Notes: generated by a model from the letters alone, not told the origin. A stretch of 64,000 nucleotides of DNA from an uncultured Bacteroides sp. (GCF_959029255.1 NZ_CAUFUE010000020.1:31508-95507), one strand, 5' to 3'. Shown: positions 33,623 through 44,200, counted from the first letter of the stretch. Program-made: numbers and translations.

Positions 33623-35362
33623 TTATTGATATTCGTACAACTGTATATGCAGTGTTTTGAACTCGCCCATCGGGATGCGCACGTGGCGTCCCTGATGATT
33701 TTGGTCACCGTTCAACCGCTTTATATAATTCAGACTTCCGTCTTCGTTCACCTTCACTTCATCCACGGAGCCGATGCCGCAACGTGCGCTTTGCCAAATC
33801 GGCAAGGCGGACTTTGCCGGTTGTTCTCCGTTATTTCCTTTACCGGCTTGTACAAAGCCGTCTTCCCCAAGGGCTTTCCTGGTTTCGGTGGCTTGTTTCT
33901 CAGTGGTTTTGGCAAATTCCAATACAATGCCATTGCCTGCCACGATATATTCGTTCCTGGCAAGTTTCAGCAAGATGCCTCCTCCTTCGGGCCATGTGCT
34001 GCCATCGGTGGCACGTGAGTCCCAGGGCAGAGTGAAGTTGTGCCGGCAAGTTATCGTCAGGTCATCATCGGTGATGATGCGTTCCCGGTTTTGCTCGTCA
34101 AAGAGTAGCCCTTTCATCACGCCTTTACCTTGGTGGCGGGTGATGAGGGGTGTCAACTCTTTCAGTTTGGCATAAGCTTGTACCAGCGGATTGTCAGGTG
34201 TATCCCGTCCGTCTTCGATGGAGAACGGGCTGATGCCGATGGCATCGTGCTCGCCGAAGATGTAAAAGGCTCTCACTCCATTGTTGTCCGTTAGTCGGAT
34301 TTCGGGAATAAAAAGCGGATTGTTCCACCGATGATATTGCGCTACCCAATTGGTGAAACCATCATCATAAAGGTCGGGCGCAAGAATGTCGATATGGGGG
34401 GCGGCACAATGCCAGATGTCAATTAAATGAGCCAGCGGACCGGCTGAAGGATATTCACCCGGTTTGCGCCCGCGGCTGTTCATAGCGGCATTGACGTAGA
34501 GCGGCACGTTGTAAATGCTACGGGCTGCCTGGGCCAACCGCTCCACATACGTGGCATAGTTCCATGCCATGAAGATTTCATCTGTATAGATATCATCCCC
34601 GAATACCTCTTGCCAGTTGCCCTGACGTTTGCAGTCTTGACTCTTCCACTTGGCGAGCAATTGGGGATGGAGTGTTTTCTTTTTCTTCAATAAGTAATTC
34701 GTCAGTGCATCGGGCACCGGTGCATGGAATGCTTTGTCGGCTTCCTGAGAGTAATCGCGTGCATCTTCAAGCATACCTATTTCATTCTCTATCTGTATCA
34801 TGATGACTGTACCTTCCTCTTTATCAACGGCTGCGATGTGCTGCATCCATTGAGAAAAAGCACGGTGGTCGGCTTGATATACGGTTTCGGAGAATGCACT
34901 GGCTATTTCGAGCGGTTTACCGTTCTGCGTATGTGCGCGTGGATATTTCTTATAATTCTTTTTGAACCAAAGCGGTGCATAGCAGCTCATGGAATTCTTC
35001 CATACTCCAAACCATAAGAAGATAACTTTCAGATGGTTCTTTTGTGCTTGTTCCAGTACTTTATCTGTAAGTGTAAAGTCGTATTGTCCTTCTGTGGGTT
35101 CAATCAAATCCCAATAAGCGGGTACTAATACGGTATTCAGTCCCATTCTTTGCAACTTCGGGAAGATGCGCTCGATGTCTTGTGCGCATGCAGCCGATGA
35201 ATTTCCTAATTCACCACCAAGTATCAGGAACGGCTTTCCGTCTACGACGAGTTGCTTGGCAGTGCCTTGTTGCTGCAAAATACTTTTCTGGGCAGAGGCT
35301 ATTCCTGTCCCTAAGGTTGTGAGTAATATTAGTAAGATTAATTTTTCTATTGTTATCATCAT
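33623..35362 (-). CDS. GH35 beta-galactosidase-like enzyme with DUF5597-type tail
   Basis: The 579-residue secreted enzyme (signal up to IASAQ) has a GH35 barrel. The acid/base is Glu194 in IQIENEIG and the nucleophile Glu354 in LFIPEIRL. The C-terminal 180 residues, beta-rich, fit the DUF5597 region found in Bacteroides GH35 proteins. In a xylan locus it could remove beta-galactose or alpha-L-arabinopyranose side groups. The exact sugar is not known. No lipobox is present; it is likely periplasmic. Confidence 0.88.
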   Translation of the reverse strand: MMITIEKLILLILLTTLGTGIASAQKSILQQQGTAKQLVVDGKPFLILGGELGNSSAACAQDIERIFPKLQRMGLNTVLVPAYWDLIEPTEGQYDFTLTDKVLEQAQKNHLKVIFLWFGVWKNSMSCYAPLWFKKNYKKYPRAHTQNGKPLEIASAFSETVYQADHRAFSQWMQHIAAVDKEEGTVIMIQIENEIGMLEDARDYSQEADKAFHAPVPDALTNYLLKKKKTLHPQLLAKWKSQDCKRQGNWQEVFGDDIYTDEIFMAWNYATYVERLAQAARSIYNVPLYVNAAMNSRGRKPGEYPSAGPLAHLIDIWHCAAPHIDILAPDLYDDGFTNWVAQYHRWNNPLFIPEIRLTDNNGVRAFYIFGEHDAIGISPFSIEDGRDTPDNPLVQAYAKLKELTPLITRHQGKGVMKGLLFDEQNRERIITDDDLTITCRHNFTLPWDSRATDGSTWPEGGGILLKLARNEYIVAGNGIVLEFAKTTEKQATETRKALGEDGFVQAGKGNNGEQPAKSALPIWQSARCGIGSVDEVKVNEDGSLNYIKRLNGDQNHQGRHVRIPMGEFKTLHIQLYEYQ

Positions 35363-35405
35363 CGTTTCTTTAAGGCATTACTATGGTTGCAAAGAAAGAA
35401 GATTC

Positions 35406-35500
35406 AAGAAGAGGGTGTGTCAAAACTGTAAAATTCACTATCATTACGCTCAGCATGACAGCATGATAGGCTTATTAGAGTTTTGACACAGCCTCTTCTT
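35406..35500. repeat. 22-base inverted repeat between the GH10 and GH35 genes
   Basis: Arms AAGAAGAGGGTGTGTCAAAA (35406-) and the complementary TTTTGACACAGCCTCTTCTT (35481-35500) match at 21 of 22 positions and enclose 51 bases. The interior reads CTGTCATGCTGAGCG on the minus strand, a word common in Bacteroides intergenic repeats as I recall. Transcribed, it gives a hairpin between the xylanase and GH35 coding regions. Confidence 0.8.
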
Positions 35501-35511
35501 AATGATTGTTG

Positions 35512-37857
35512 TTACTCGGCAGGAGTTTGTTCTTCTTCTGCTGATTTATACGCATTCTTCCAGTCGTCTCCGCTGAAATCTTCGCTGATGTCACGTCCGG
35601 CTATGCCGTCGCACACGCCTTTGTATGCCCACTTACGTTCATAGTTGGCATCAAAGAGGTTGGGCGCATCGTCTTTCAGCCAATATTCATGCTCGGCGGG
35701 ATTATCACTTACTCCCCAGATTGTAATGCCCGATTGTTGCGCTTCGGGAACATTTGCCTTGAACGACTCGAAAATCATCTGGTAGACATTGGCTTGTTGT
35801 TCAAGCTGTTCTGCCGAGGGGCTGGTGGTACCCAATGTAACGTCGAGTTCGGTTACGCGAACCAGTTTACCGGTAGCGGCCATCGTCTTGAACATGGCAT
35901 CTATCTCTGCGCGGGTGATGCTGCTCGATACATGCATCTGTGTGCCTATACCGTCTACGATAGGTTTACCGGTTTCGTTATTTTCGTCGATATACTTCAC
36001 GAAATCTATCAGTGCGGAAAGTTTATTGGGGTTTGTCTCCAGGTTGTAGTCGTTGACAAAGAGACGTGCACCCTCAGGGCAGTATTTGCGGGCGTATTCA
36101 AATGCCTTGGCTGCATAGTCTTTGCCGATGTAATATCCCCAGTAGAAGTGTCCGTTTCCGGTTTCGTTGCTCCAATTGAGGGTCAATCCTTCGGTTTCGT
36201 TCTCTACAGGTGAGGTGTCACTATCCATAAAGGTTCCGTCGAAACCGCGCCATTTGCAATTGTCGCCTATGGGTTCGTTGACAACGTCCCAATCCATAAT
36301 ACGGTTCATACCTTCGTGTTGGGCCATACCTTTAATCCATTCTTCCATAGCACCCAACAAAACAGCTTTCTTTTCTTCGGCAGATTTCAGTTGGTATGTG
36401 ATGGTAGTACCGCGCGTCATAATTGCTCGGGTTGTTGGTTTCTTCACACCAAATTTAACATTATCTATATAGAATGTTCCGGCATATTTACCAAAACTGA
36501 TGAGAATGCGGTTCATACCTTCTTTGGAGCAGGTATATTCTTTTTCGCACTTTATCCAATCAGTGCTTAACTCCATGTTGCTATAACCTTCACCGGAATA
36601 GTCACTGGTGTTTTGAACAGCAAACTGAACTCCTGTTCCTGTAACCGAAGCTTTTGCGTCAAACTGGATGATGTAGGTTTCGCCTACCTTCAAAGGTTCG
36701 TCAAGATCGAAGGCGGCTTGAGCCACATAGTAGTCGGAGCCTTCTTTGGGATTAACAAGTACCATACTGTAGTCGCTGTTGTTTCCTTCACCTTTTTCTG
36801 ACACTGAAGAACTTGATTCATTGCCCCAACTTCCCCATTTGCCTTTTGTTCCACCTTCAAAATCACTGTTGTCACCGGAAATGATATTGGTCATGGGGTC
36901 TTCTATTTTCAGGCCGAATTGGATGTCGTCAATGTAATACGTAGCTCCCACTTTACCGAAGTTCAACAGAATACGGTTGACGTCTTCAACCGGCTTGCCA
37001 TCACTCGTAACGATAAACTCATATTCAAAATCGGCCCACTCAGTACCAATGCTGAATTCATGATATCCCCCTTGGCTTCCGTAGGTTGTTCCGTTTTGAT
37101 ATTGGAATTGTAGTGCTCCTGCTGCTGAAGTGGATTTTGCTTTGAACTTAATGATGTAAGTCTTTTCTGTTTTCAAATATTCGGTAAATGTATAGGCACA
37201 TTGTGCTTCCCAGAAGTTACCGTCACCTTTGTTTTTCAAAATCATGCATGCAGAACCGTCTTGTCCGGCACCCTCTTCTACGCCTTGGCTGTCTTTATTG
37301 TTTCCCCAGCTTCCCCAGCCTCCGATACTACCGCCGTTAAAGTCTGTATCATCACCGGAAAGTATATTGGCTATATTACTATCACTTTTTACTACCATCT
37401 TGGGGGCAATTAACGATTTCAGATAATTCTGATTCTGTTGTGTATGCCAGATGAAGTTGTGTCCATAGATTTTCATATCTGTAGGAACCACTGCAAGAAA
37501 TCTGTCGATAGTAGTAAAGTTGAGACTACCGTTATTCTGCACCACCGACTGATGCTTCATTGCATTGCCGGTAGTCAGCATTTGATAGTTATTATTGGCT
37601 ATCTCGTTTATTACAGGGTCATCTACATAACTGTCTGCTCCTACGCCTAAACCAATACTCATGTTCGGTGCATACTGGGCCACATAGGCTTTGATATAGT
37701 CATAATTGGCTATCTTCTCTTTTATGGCAAGGGGAATGTCAGAGATGTTGACCTCACTGTGTCCGTCCGGAGTTCCCCATTCCATCTTATTGTCGTCGCA
37801 ACTGCACATTGCTAATGCACAGGTCACTACGGGAAGAATTATTTTATTGAGTTTCAT
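35512..37857 (-). CDS. GH10 endo-xylanase interrupted by two CBM domains, surface lipoprotein
   Basis: The 781-residue enzyme cuts the xylan backbone at the cell surface (Cys20 followed by DDNKME, an acidic export signal). The GH10 barrel begins at about 45-160 (GHNFIWHTQ at 132-140). It is interrupted by two related modules, about 161-315 and 321-472, each opening NI(L/I)SGD and containing WGSWGN, and resumes from about 480. The acid/base is Glu528 (DVVNEPI) and the nucleophile Glu670 (VRVTELDV). This organisation matches the xylanase BiXyn10A described in B. intestinalis, where the inserted CBMs bind xylan. It is followed by the inverted repeat before GH35. Confidence 0.94.
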   Translation of the reverse strand: MKLNKIILPVVTCALAMCSCDDNKMEWGTPDGHSEVNISDIPLAIKEKIANYDYIKAYVAQYAPNMSIGLGVGADSYVDDPVINEIANNNYQMLTTGNAMKHQSVVQNNGSLNFTTIDRFLAVVPTDMKIYGHNFIWHTQQNQNYLKSLIAPKMVVKSDSNIANILSGDDTDFNGGSIGGWGSWGNNKDSQGVEEGAGQDGSACMILKNKGDGNFWEAQCAYTFTEYLKTEKTYIIKFKAKSTSAAGALQFQYQNGTTYGSQGGYHEFSIGTEWADFEYEFIVTSDGKPVEDVNRILLNFGKVGATYYIDDIQFGLKIEDPMTNIISGDNSDFEGGTKGKWGSWGNESSSSVSEKGEGNNSDYSMVLVNPKEGSDYYVAQAAFDLDEPLKVGETYIIQFDAKASVTGTGVQFAVQNTSDYSGEGYSNMELSTDWIKCEKEYTCSKEGMNRILISFGKYAGTFYIDNVKFGVKKPTTRAIMTRGTTITYQLKSAEEKKAVLLGAMEEWIKGMAQHEGMNRIMDWDVVNEPIGDNCKWRGFDGTFMDSDTSPVENETEGLTLNWSNETGNGHFYWGYYIGKDYAAKAFEYARKYCPEGARLFVNDYNLETNPNKLSALIDFVKYIDENNETGKPIVDGIGTQMHVSSSITRAEIDAMFKTMAATGKLVRVTELDVTLGTTSPSAEQLEQQANVYQMIFESFKANVPEAQQSGITIWGVSDNPAEHEYWLKDDAPNLFDANYERKWAYKGVCDGIAGRDISEDFSGDDWKNAYKSAEEEQTPAE

Positions 37858-37882
37858 AATTATTCAATTTATAGGTTTGTAC

Positions 37883-39289
37883 TTATTCTTCTTCATCTTC
37901 GGGATAATCGGATACTGTTATCTTTTTGCAGGGAACCACTCGCCAATTATCCAAATAAACTTTCTTGTTGAAGAGTATTGATTCTGTTTCAATGCCATTG
38001 TAAGCAAAATCATTGTTGACAAAGCCGATACCAAAATTCTTGTAGTTACCGGCATTTCTATCATCCACTACCATTTGAAAAGTGGGGGTAGATTCATCTT
38101 CAATCAGCGTAGCATATTTGTTGAACTGGCTGAATGGAATGGTTACGGTCTGCCATCCGGTTGTGGAGAATGGAACTACTTTACCGTCTTGAATCCAAGG
38201 TACATAGAACGCTACCAAATTGTTGTCTCCATCATCATCGGAGCCTATACCGCCAAAGTTGTAATTGTTGATGAGGCAGAGTTGGATATATCCCGTTCCA
38301 CTCCAGAATTCGGGTGCGTAGATATCAAACTGTATGGCAACATCTGTTACAGGGGTACTTGCGGGGATTATGTCGAACATGCGGCTCCAGTCGTCCAACG
38401 GGTCATCGTTGCCAGCAGTCCACCATTCCGTGGCACGCGATTTTCCTGAAATTACACCACCTTTATCGTTATTGAGGATACGTTGCGGAACCAGCATGGC
38501 GCATTTCCCACGGTTGGAACCTGATACGGGATCATCTGCCAAGTCTGTATCATTACACATAGAGCCGGTTTCGCTCCAACTCCAGAAGCCTTGTCCGCCA
38601 TTACCGTCGAAGTTCAGAACGTAGCAACGATTTTCGTTGAAATAGGCGGGGGTGATAGCAGTACCATTGGCACCTTCGGAAGTGATGGAACCCGATTCTG
38701 TGATACCCGAGGGCATGGTGAACGAATACCATTCTCCATCTTCGTCATTTCTTATATCGGTGACCTCGATACCACCGGGAAGTGTGGCTTTGGTAGTCTC
38801 GTGCAAATTAGCTCCGTATACGGTTACTTTCTCGCCAGCCACGGGCAATGTATTACTGATGCTCGTGATGGAAGGGGAGGCGGCACGGATGGTAAATTCA
38901 AATATAGTTTCAGTACCATCCTTTACAAATCGGATTTTGTTGCGTACATCATCCTCAGCTTCGGTGATAGGGGTATCTTTGTTCAGTTGGAACAGCATAG
39001 AATTATTGCTCACATAGGCACGGTTGAAGTACGTGGCATATCCGTTAACATATACATTCTTCACTCCATAAAGTCCGCTACCTTCCACGCGAATAATCTG
39101 ACCGAGGCGTGCAAAAGTCACTTCACGGTCGGGTACAGAAGATTCAACGTCTTCCAGATAAATCTTACTGATAACAATCGGGGTGTTTTGGGCATCTTTT
39201 TCGAAGTATTTATCATCTTCGTTGCAGGCGGTAAAACCTACAGTGAGAAGTGCCAGGCACAGCAATCCAATATATTTTAAATCTTTCAT
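37883..39289 (-). CDS. Surface xylan-binding lipoprotein with IPT/TIG domains
   Basis: The 468-residue lipoprotein (signal ending GFTAC, then NEDDKYF, a surface signal) occupies the SusE/F position right after SusD. Two Ig-like IPT/TIG-type repeats (about 35-125 and 128-215) precede a C-terminal glycan-binding region starting CYVLNFDGNGGQGFWSW. No catalytic motif is seen. Its role is to catch xylan for the SusCD pair and the neighbouring surface GH10. Binding is inferred from position and architecture. Confidence 0.85.
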   Translation of the reverse strand: MKDLKYIGLLCLALLTVGFTACNEDDKYFEKDAQNTPIVISKIYLEDVESSVPDREVTFARLGQIIRVEGSGLYGVKNVYVNGYATYFNRAYVSNNSMLFQLNKDTPITEAEDDVRNKIRFVKDGTETIFEFTIRAASPSITSISNTLPVAGEKVTVYGANLHETTKATLPGGIEVTDIRNDEDGEWYSFTMPSGITESGSITSEGANGTAITPAYFNENRCYVLNFDGNGGQGFWSWSETGSMCNDTDLADDPVSGSNRGKCAMLVPQRILNNDKGGVISGKSRATEWWTAGNDDPLDDWSRMFDIIPASTPVTDVAIQFDIYAPEFWSGTGYIQLCLINNYNFGGIGSDDDGDNNLVAFYVPWIQDGKVVPFSTTGWQTVTIPFSQFNKYATLIEDESTPTFQMVVDDRNAGNYKNFGIGFVNNDFAYNGIETESILFNKKVYLDNWRVVPCKKITVSDYPEDEEE

Positions 39290-39304
39290 AATTCCTTGAT
39301 TTTA

Positions 39305-41041
39305 TTAGTTGAACAAGTCATCTTGTGAAACCTCTCTCGGACCAAACTCGTAGGCTACGGTCGACAGGTTACCGTTAGTGTCAGGCTTCAGATATGGATT
39401 TTTGCTTTGGTCGGCATCAGCCATAGGAAGCGTCAGGCTTTTGATGGTGGCTGTTGCCACTCCTGCCCCGGGTTCTACATAGCTTGAGCTGATTTCATAG
39501 ATACCGGATTCTTCTTCATAATCATAACTTGCATTGCGTTGTTGGTTATTCATATAATTGATGACCTCTTGCTGTTGGTAGTATGAACGGCGTAACAGGT
39601 CGAACCAGTATTGCCCTTCGAAAGCGAATTCTACGCGTCGTTCGTGGCGTATATCCTCGTAAGTGACACTGCTTTTGGGCTTCATGTCGGCGCGGGTACG
39701 TACCTGATTGAAATACTCCACATCGGTTGTGCTGGAATTGTTACCCATAGAGGCTTCTGTGTAATTCAGATATACTTCTGCCAAACGCATCATGTAAGTG
39801 TTGATACCGGAATTTCCTTTGTAACTGATACCGTTATCGGCATTTGTCCCTATGACATATTTTTTGATATTGGCACCTTGGCTACCTCTGTTTTCTGTGA
39901 CGCCGTAGGTGTATCCACCATTTTTGACGTTCATGTCAGGGTAATGTTCTCCATAGGAGGCTATTGAGTAGTGAGAACGGGTCTCGTCTACAACTTTGGC
40001 TATCCCTAATGTCTTGTCCTCGTAGTTATTGAATTCTTCCCACAAGTTCCATGAGCAATAAGTAGCACCACCCCAGGCATCAGTGTCGGCTACCATAGTA
40101 GACCAGGCCAGGAAGCGAACCATACTGTTGGCACATCCACCTACAGCATCCGTAGTGCCCGACAACCATTGAAGTTGGAAAAGGCTTTCCGTATTGTTGT
40201 TGATAGATGATGCAGCAAACAGGTCACCATAATTGCTGACTAATGAGGCACCCGATTCTGTGATGACTTTCAATGCCGCCTTTTTAGCCAAGTCAAGGTA
40301 AGTCTGGTTGCGTGTTCCCCGGTTAAAGTCGGTAGCGGCATTTGTACCGTCATAGAGTCCGGTAGTAGTTAGCCCTGCCATAGACAGATATACCCGGGAC
40401 AGCATGCCGTAGGCGCTGTAACGATTGACGCGACCTGCAACTGATGCGGTCTTTGGCAAATACATGGCTGCATATTCCAAATCGCGGATAGCAAATTCCA
40501 TAACGTCGATACCGGGTTGCGCTTGGACTACATAATTATTTACTAAAGCGGAAGTATTGGTGTAGATAATGCCTGCTCCCCATAGTGAAGCAATATACCA
40601 ATAGGCAGTGCCGCGCATGAAACGTGCTTCGGCTATAGCCTGATATTTGGCTTCATCACTGACGGCAGAAGTTGCATTGTCGGTAATGTTATTGATGGTG
40701 TTGTTGGACTGGGCTACTACGGAGTAGAAGGAGTTCCATGCCTCAGTCAATCCTTGGCTCAGTGATGTTTCACTCAAATTTGTGTACGGGTAAATGTATG
40801 AAGAATATTGGGCGGTGATGTTATTGGCGCGCCCGTCACCCATTCCGTAATAGAATTTATCATTAAAGTCGTACCATACATAATTGTATAGTGGCGCAGT
40901 AGCAGCTTGTAACGCTGCATCGGAGTCAAAAAAGGTTTCTTGGTTCAAGTCATGAGTATTTTCTTGATCCAGAAAGTCTGCACAACCGGTTAAACTTATA
41001 GTACCGGTCAGTATAGCAAGCAATATATATTTCTTTTTCAT
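39305..41041 (-). CDS. SusD-like glycan-binding lipoprotein (xylan locus)
   Basis: The 578-residue surface lipoprotein has lipobox SLTGC followed by ADFLDQE. It has the SusD/RagB layout of TPR helices with the family opening CADFLDQENTHDLNQETFFD and the C-terminal RRVEFAFEGQYWFDLLRR. It caps the SusC barrel and helps pull oligosaccharides through. The gene starts 18 bases after SusC, in the usual order SusC-SusD. Confidence 0.94.
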   Translation of the reverse strand: MKKKYILLAILTGTISLTGCADFLDQENTHDLNQETFFDSDAALQAATAPLYNYVWYDFNDKFYYGMGDGRANNITAQYSSYIYPYTNLSETSLSQGLTEAWNSFYSVVAQSNNTINNITDNATSAVSDEAKYQAIAEARFMRGTAYWYIASLWGAGIIYTNTSALVNNYVVQAQPGIDVMEFAIRDLEYAAMYLPKTASVAGRVNRYSAYGMLSRVYLSMAGLTTTGLYDGTNAATDFNRGTRNQTYLDLAKKAALKVITESGASLVSNYGDLFAASSINNNTESLFQLQWLSGTTDAVGGCANSMVRFLAWSTMVADTDAWGGATYCSWNLWEEFNNYEDKTLGIAKVVDETRSHYSIASYGEHYPDMNVKNGGYTYGVTENRGSQGANIKKYVIGTNADNGISYKGNSGINTYMMRLAEVYLNYTEASMGNNSSTTDVEYFNQVRTRADMKPKSSVTYEDIRHERRVEFAFEGQYWFDLLRRSYYQQQEVINYMNNQQRNASYDYEEESGIYEISSSYVEPGAGVATATIKSLTLPMADADQSKNPYLKPDTNGNLSTVAYEFGPREVSQDDLFN

Positions 41042-41059
41042 TGTCTTTCTGTTTTTTAA

Positions 41060-44000
41060 TTAGAAGGATACATTCAAACCAAATGTATAAATACGCGGAG
41101 AGGGATAGCGGCCATAATCAATGCCGTTGTAGAGCGTGTTTCCATACAAACTACCCACTTCCGGGTCATAACCGTCGTACTTGGTCCAAGTATACACATT
41201 TTGCAGGTTGGCATATACCTTTACGTTTTGGAGCGGAGTTTTTTGTAGCCATTTCTTGGGGAAAGTATAACCCAAAGAAATGTTTTGAATACGAATGTAG
41301 GAACCGTCTTCCACATAGCGGTCACTGACACGCCAGTTTTTGTTTGCTGCACTGTTGGTATACAAACGTGGAGAGTATGGGTCTCCTCCGGTCACGTGGT
41401 AATTGCGGAAGTCGTCCGGTCCGTTAGGATCTATCTTTTCGACAGTGGCATAGCCGGTTGATTTTAAAAGATTACTGTTGGCACCACTTATTTCAAGCCA
41501 ACGACGATTATAATTAAGCACATCGTTGCCATAAGAACCGCTCAGGAAGATAGTAAGGTCGAAACCTTTCCATGAGAAAGTATTGCCGATACCGTATGTG
41601 AACTTAGGTTCGGGGTTTCCGATAAATGTCTGGTCGTTATTGTCGATAACACCGTCTTTGTTGATGTCTTCGAAAATATAATCACCCAGCCAGGTTTCGC
41701 CTTTTGCGATGCCTTGATTGGTGGGGCGGGCTACTTCCTTTACATTTCCATTTGCGTCTTTGTAGTAGAAATCGGTAGGCTCATTGAAGCGACCTATAAC
41801 TTTGTAACCCCAGAACTGTCCGATGGGTTTTCCGGCCATGGAGTTGGTTACGGTTGAAGTTTCGTCACCGATTTGCAAAGTGTAGGGGAGGCTACCCGTT
41901 GCAGTATCCATTTCGAGCACTTTATTGCGGTTCAATGAGAATACGAAGTTACTTCTCCATTGGAAATTCCGGGTATCGATATTGACGGTGTTCAAGGTCA
42001 ATTCGAGTCCTTTATTCTCTAACGAGCCGATATTGCTCCACGGATTGCTGGCTGCGCCTTGACCGGATGAACCCAGGAATGTGGGTAATGCAATCTGCAA
42101 CAGCAAGTCTTTGGTTTTCTTATAATAGAAGTCGGCAATAAATTCAATCCGGTTATCGAAGAGATTGAGGTCAAGACCTAGATTGGTGGAGTAGGTGGTT
42201 TCCCATTTCAAATCGGGATTGGGAGTATTGCCATTCAGTACACCATTTCCCCATGGGGTCGCTTTGGTAGAAAGTAAGGCTATGTATGCCCAGTCCTGCA
42301 CGTTTTGGTTACCTGTGGCACCCCAGCCTAAGCGAAGTTTCAGGTTATTGATGACAGGATTATCTTTTAAAAATGATTCGTTGCTGACTTTCCATGCCAG
42401 TGCGGCAGAAGGGAACCATCCCCAACGGTTACCGTCGGCGAATTTGGAAGAACCGTCGCGGCGGATAGTTGCAGTCAGTAGATAGCGGTCATCGTAAGAG
42501 TAGAACACACGACCGAAATAGGAAAGAATGGAGTTGTTGTTTTGATAACCGGTACCGCTTGACAAACTGACATTTCCGGCACTTGGATCTTTGGCGGAAT
42601 TAGATAGATAGCCCGTCGCGTTGCTTACTTGAGTTTCCCAATGACTTTCACTCATTTCCTGACCAACCATCGCGTTTAGGTTGTGTCTTTTGGCAAATAT
42701 CCGGTTATAGGTCAGTATATTTCGCCAGCTCCAATATTTGGTATCGGTTTTTGTCCAGCGGCCTGTACGGGTTTCATTTGTCTTTACACCGAATTGATAA
42801 TCCGGCTCATAATAATAATATTTGTTCAGGTTGTAGTCGGTAGAGAGTTCCGTCTTTAGGGTCAATCCTTTTAGCAGTGTAGCTTCCAAATACGTGTTGA
42901 TGCGGAAATTTTCTTTCTTGTTGTTGTTAGTACGGATTTTAGCCAGTGCCACAGGATTGTCGGGCATCCATTGGTCGTCAGGACCGTCGAATGAGCCGTC
43001 GGCCGACGTGATGGCTGTGCTGGGTTGCGATTGTAAGGCAGTCATGATGATGTTATTGTCTGTTCCCACATTTTGCTTGCTGTCGGATAAAGAAAAATTA
43101 ATGCCTCCTTTCAGCCAACTCTTGATTTGAGCATCGATGTTTCCACGCAGGGAGAGCCGTTTGAAGCTCGAACCTAAAGCGATACCGTCCTGGTCGAGAT
43201 AACCGCCGCTGATGGCGTATGTGATTTTCTCATTACCCCCTGTAATAGAAAGGTTGTGGCTGGTCATTAAAGCGTTCTTGAACAATTCATCTTGCCAATC
43301 GGTTCCTTCACCCAGCAAATCCGGATTGATAAAGTAATCGCTATGACTTACGATTTCAGCATCTGCGCGTGCATTATGATGGCGCGCATACTCTTGCAAA
43401 TTCATTACGTCCAAGTGTTTGGGCATATTCTGCCAACCTACGTATCCGTCGTAAGTAATGGTGGATTCACCGGCTGCGCCGCGCTTGGTGGTAATCATGA
43501 TGACACCGTTTGATGCACGTGCGCCATAGATTGCCGTTGCAGAAGCATCCTTTAATACGTCCATAGACACTATGTCAGAGGGGTTGATGCCGGAGAGCGG
43601 GTTGCTGGTGTCATCGTCTGTCGATGAATCTACCACTACGCCATCTATTACGAAGATAGGTTGGTTAGTAGCATTCAATGAGTTGATACCACGGATACGT
43701 ATGGAAGAACTACCGCCCGGTGTACCGGTATTTGCTTGGATTTGCACACCTGCCGCACGTCCTTGCAGTACCTGGTCGATAGAAGTCGGTACCGATTTCT
43801 TGATGGCTTGGTCATTTATCGAAACTACAGAACCCGTCAGGTCTGAACGTTTCATTTGACCGTAACCTACAACTACTACTTCGTCCAGTAACTCGGTATC
43901 TTCTTTCAGGGTTATGTCGATTTGCTTTTTACCGGCAACTGGAATTTCTTGTGTTTTGTAACCGATGAATGAGATAACAATGGTACTGTTAGAGGGAACA

Positions 44001-44200
44001 GTGAGTGTGAAGTTACCGTTCATGTCGGTCACGATACCATTACTTGTTCCTTTTTGTACTACACTGGCACCTATAACCGGGCCGAATGCATCTTTCACTG
44101 TCCCTTTTACAGTGATATTCTGTGCATGTGCCCATAAAGGAAGCAGACACAGCAGGAAAATAAACCCAAGAGGCTTAAAAAAAGATTTTGTGCATTTCAT
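41060..44200 (-). CDS. SusC-like TonB-dependent outer-membrane transporter (xylan locus)
   Basis: The 1046-residue transporter has a signal peptide (ending LWAHA), a carboxypeptidase-regulatory-like domain (VKGTVKDAFGPVIGASV), a TonB-dependent plug (VLQGRAAGVQIQANTGTPGG) and a C-terminal barrel ending in aromatic-rich LNVSF. It imports xylo-oligosaccharides through the outer membrane with the SusD-like partner. It faces the hybrid two-component gene across a 321-base intergenic region. Confidence 0.96.
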   Translation of the reverse strand: MKCTKSFFKPLGFIFLLCLLPLWAHAQNITVKGTVKDAFGPVIGASVVQKGTSNGIVTDMNGNFTLTVPSNSTIVISFIGYKTQEIPVAGKKQIDITLKEDTELLDEVVVVGYGQMKRSDLTGSVVSINDQAIKKSVPTSIDQVLQGRAAGVQIQANTGTPGGSSSIRIRGINSLNATNQPIFVIDGVVVDSSTDDDTSNPLSGINPSDIVSMDVLKDASATAIYGARASNGVIMITTKRGAAGESTITYDGYVGWQNMPKHLDVMNLQEYARHHNARADAEIVSHSDYFINPDLLGEGTDWQDELFKNALMTSHNLSITGGNEKITYAISGGYLDQDGIALGSSFKRLSLRGNIDAQIKSWLKGGINFSLSDSKQNVGTDNNIIMTALQSQPSTAITSADGSFDGPDDQWMPDNPVALAKIRTNNNKKENFRINTYLEATLLKGLTLKTELSTDYNLNKYYYYEPDYQFGVKTNETRTGRWTKTDTKYWSWRNILTYNRIFAKRHNLNAMVGQEMSESHWETQVSNATGYLSNSAKDPSAGNVSLSSGTGYQNNNSILSYFGRVFYSYDDRYLLTATIRRDGSSKFADGNRWGWFPSAALAWKVSNESFLKDNPVINNLKLRLGWGATGNQNVQDWAYIALLSTKATPWGNGVLNGNTPNPDLKWETTYSTNLGLDLNLFDNRIEFIADFYYKKTKDLLLQIALPTFLGSSGQGAASNPWSNIGSLENKGLELTLNTVNIDTRNFQWRSNFVFSLNRNKVLEMDTATGSLPYTLQIGDETSTVTNSMAGKPIGQFWGYKVIGRFNEPTDFYYKDANGNVKEVARPTNQGIAKGETWLGDYIFEDINKDGVIDNNDQTFIGNPEPKFTYGIGNTFSWKGFDLTIFLSGSYGNDVLNYNRRWLEISGANSNLLKSTGYATVEKIDPNGPDDFRNYHVTGGDPYSPRLYTNSAANKNWRVSDRYVEDGSYIRIQNISLGYTFPKKWLQKTPLQNVKVYANLQNVYTWTKYDGYDPEVGSLYGNTLYNGIDYGRYPSPRIYTFGLNVSF

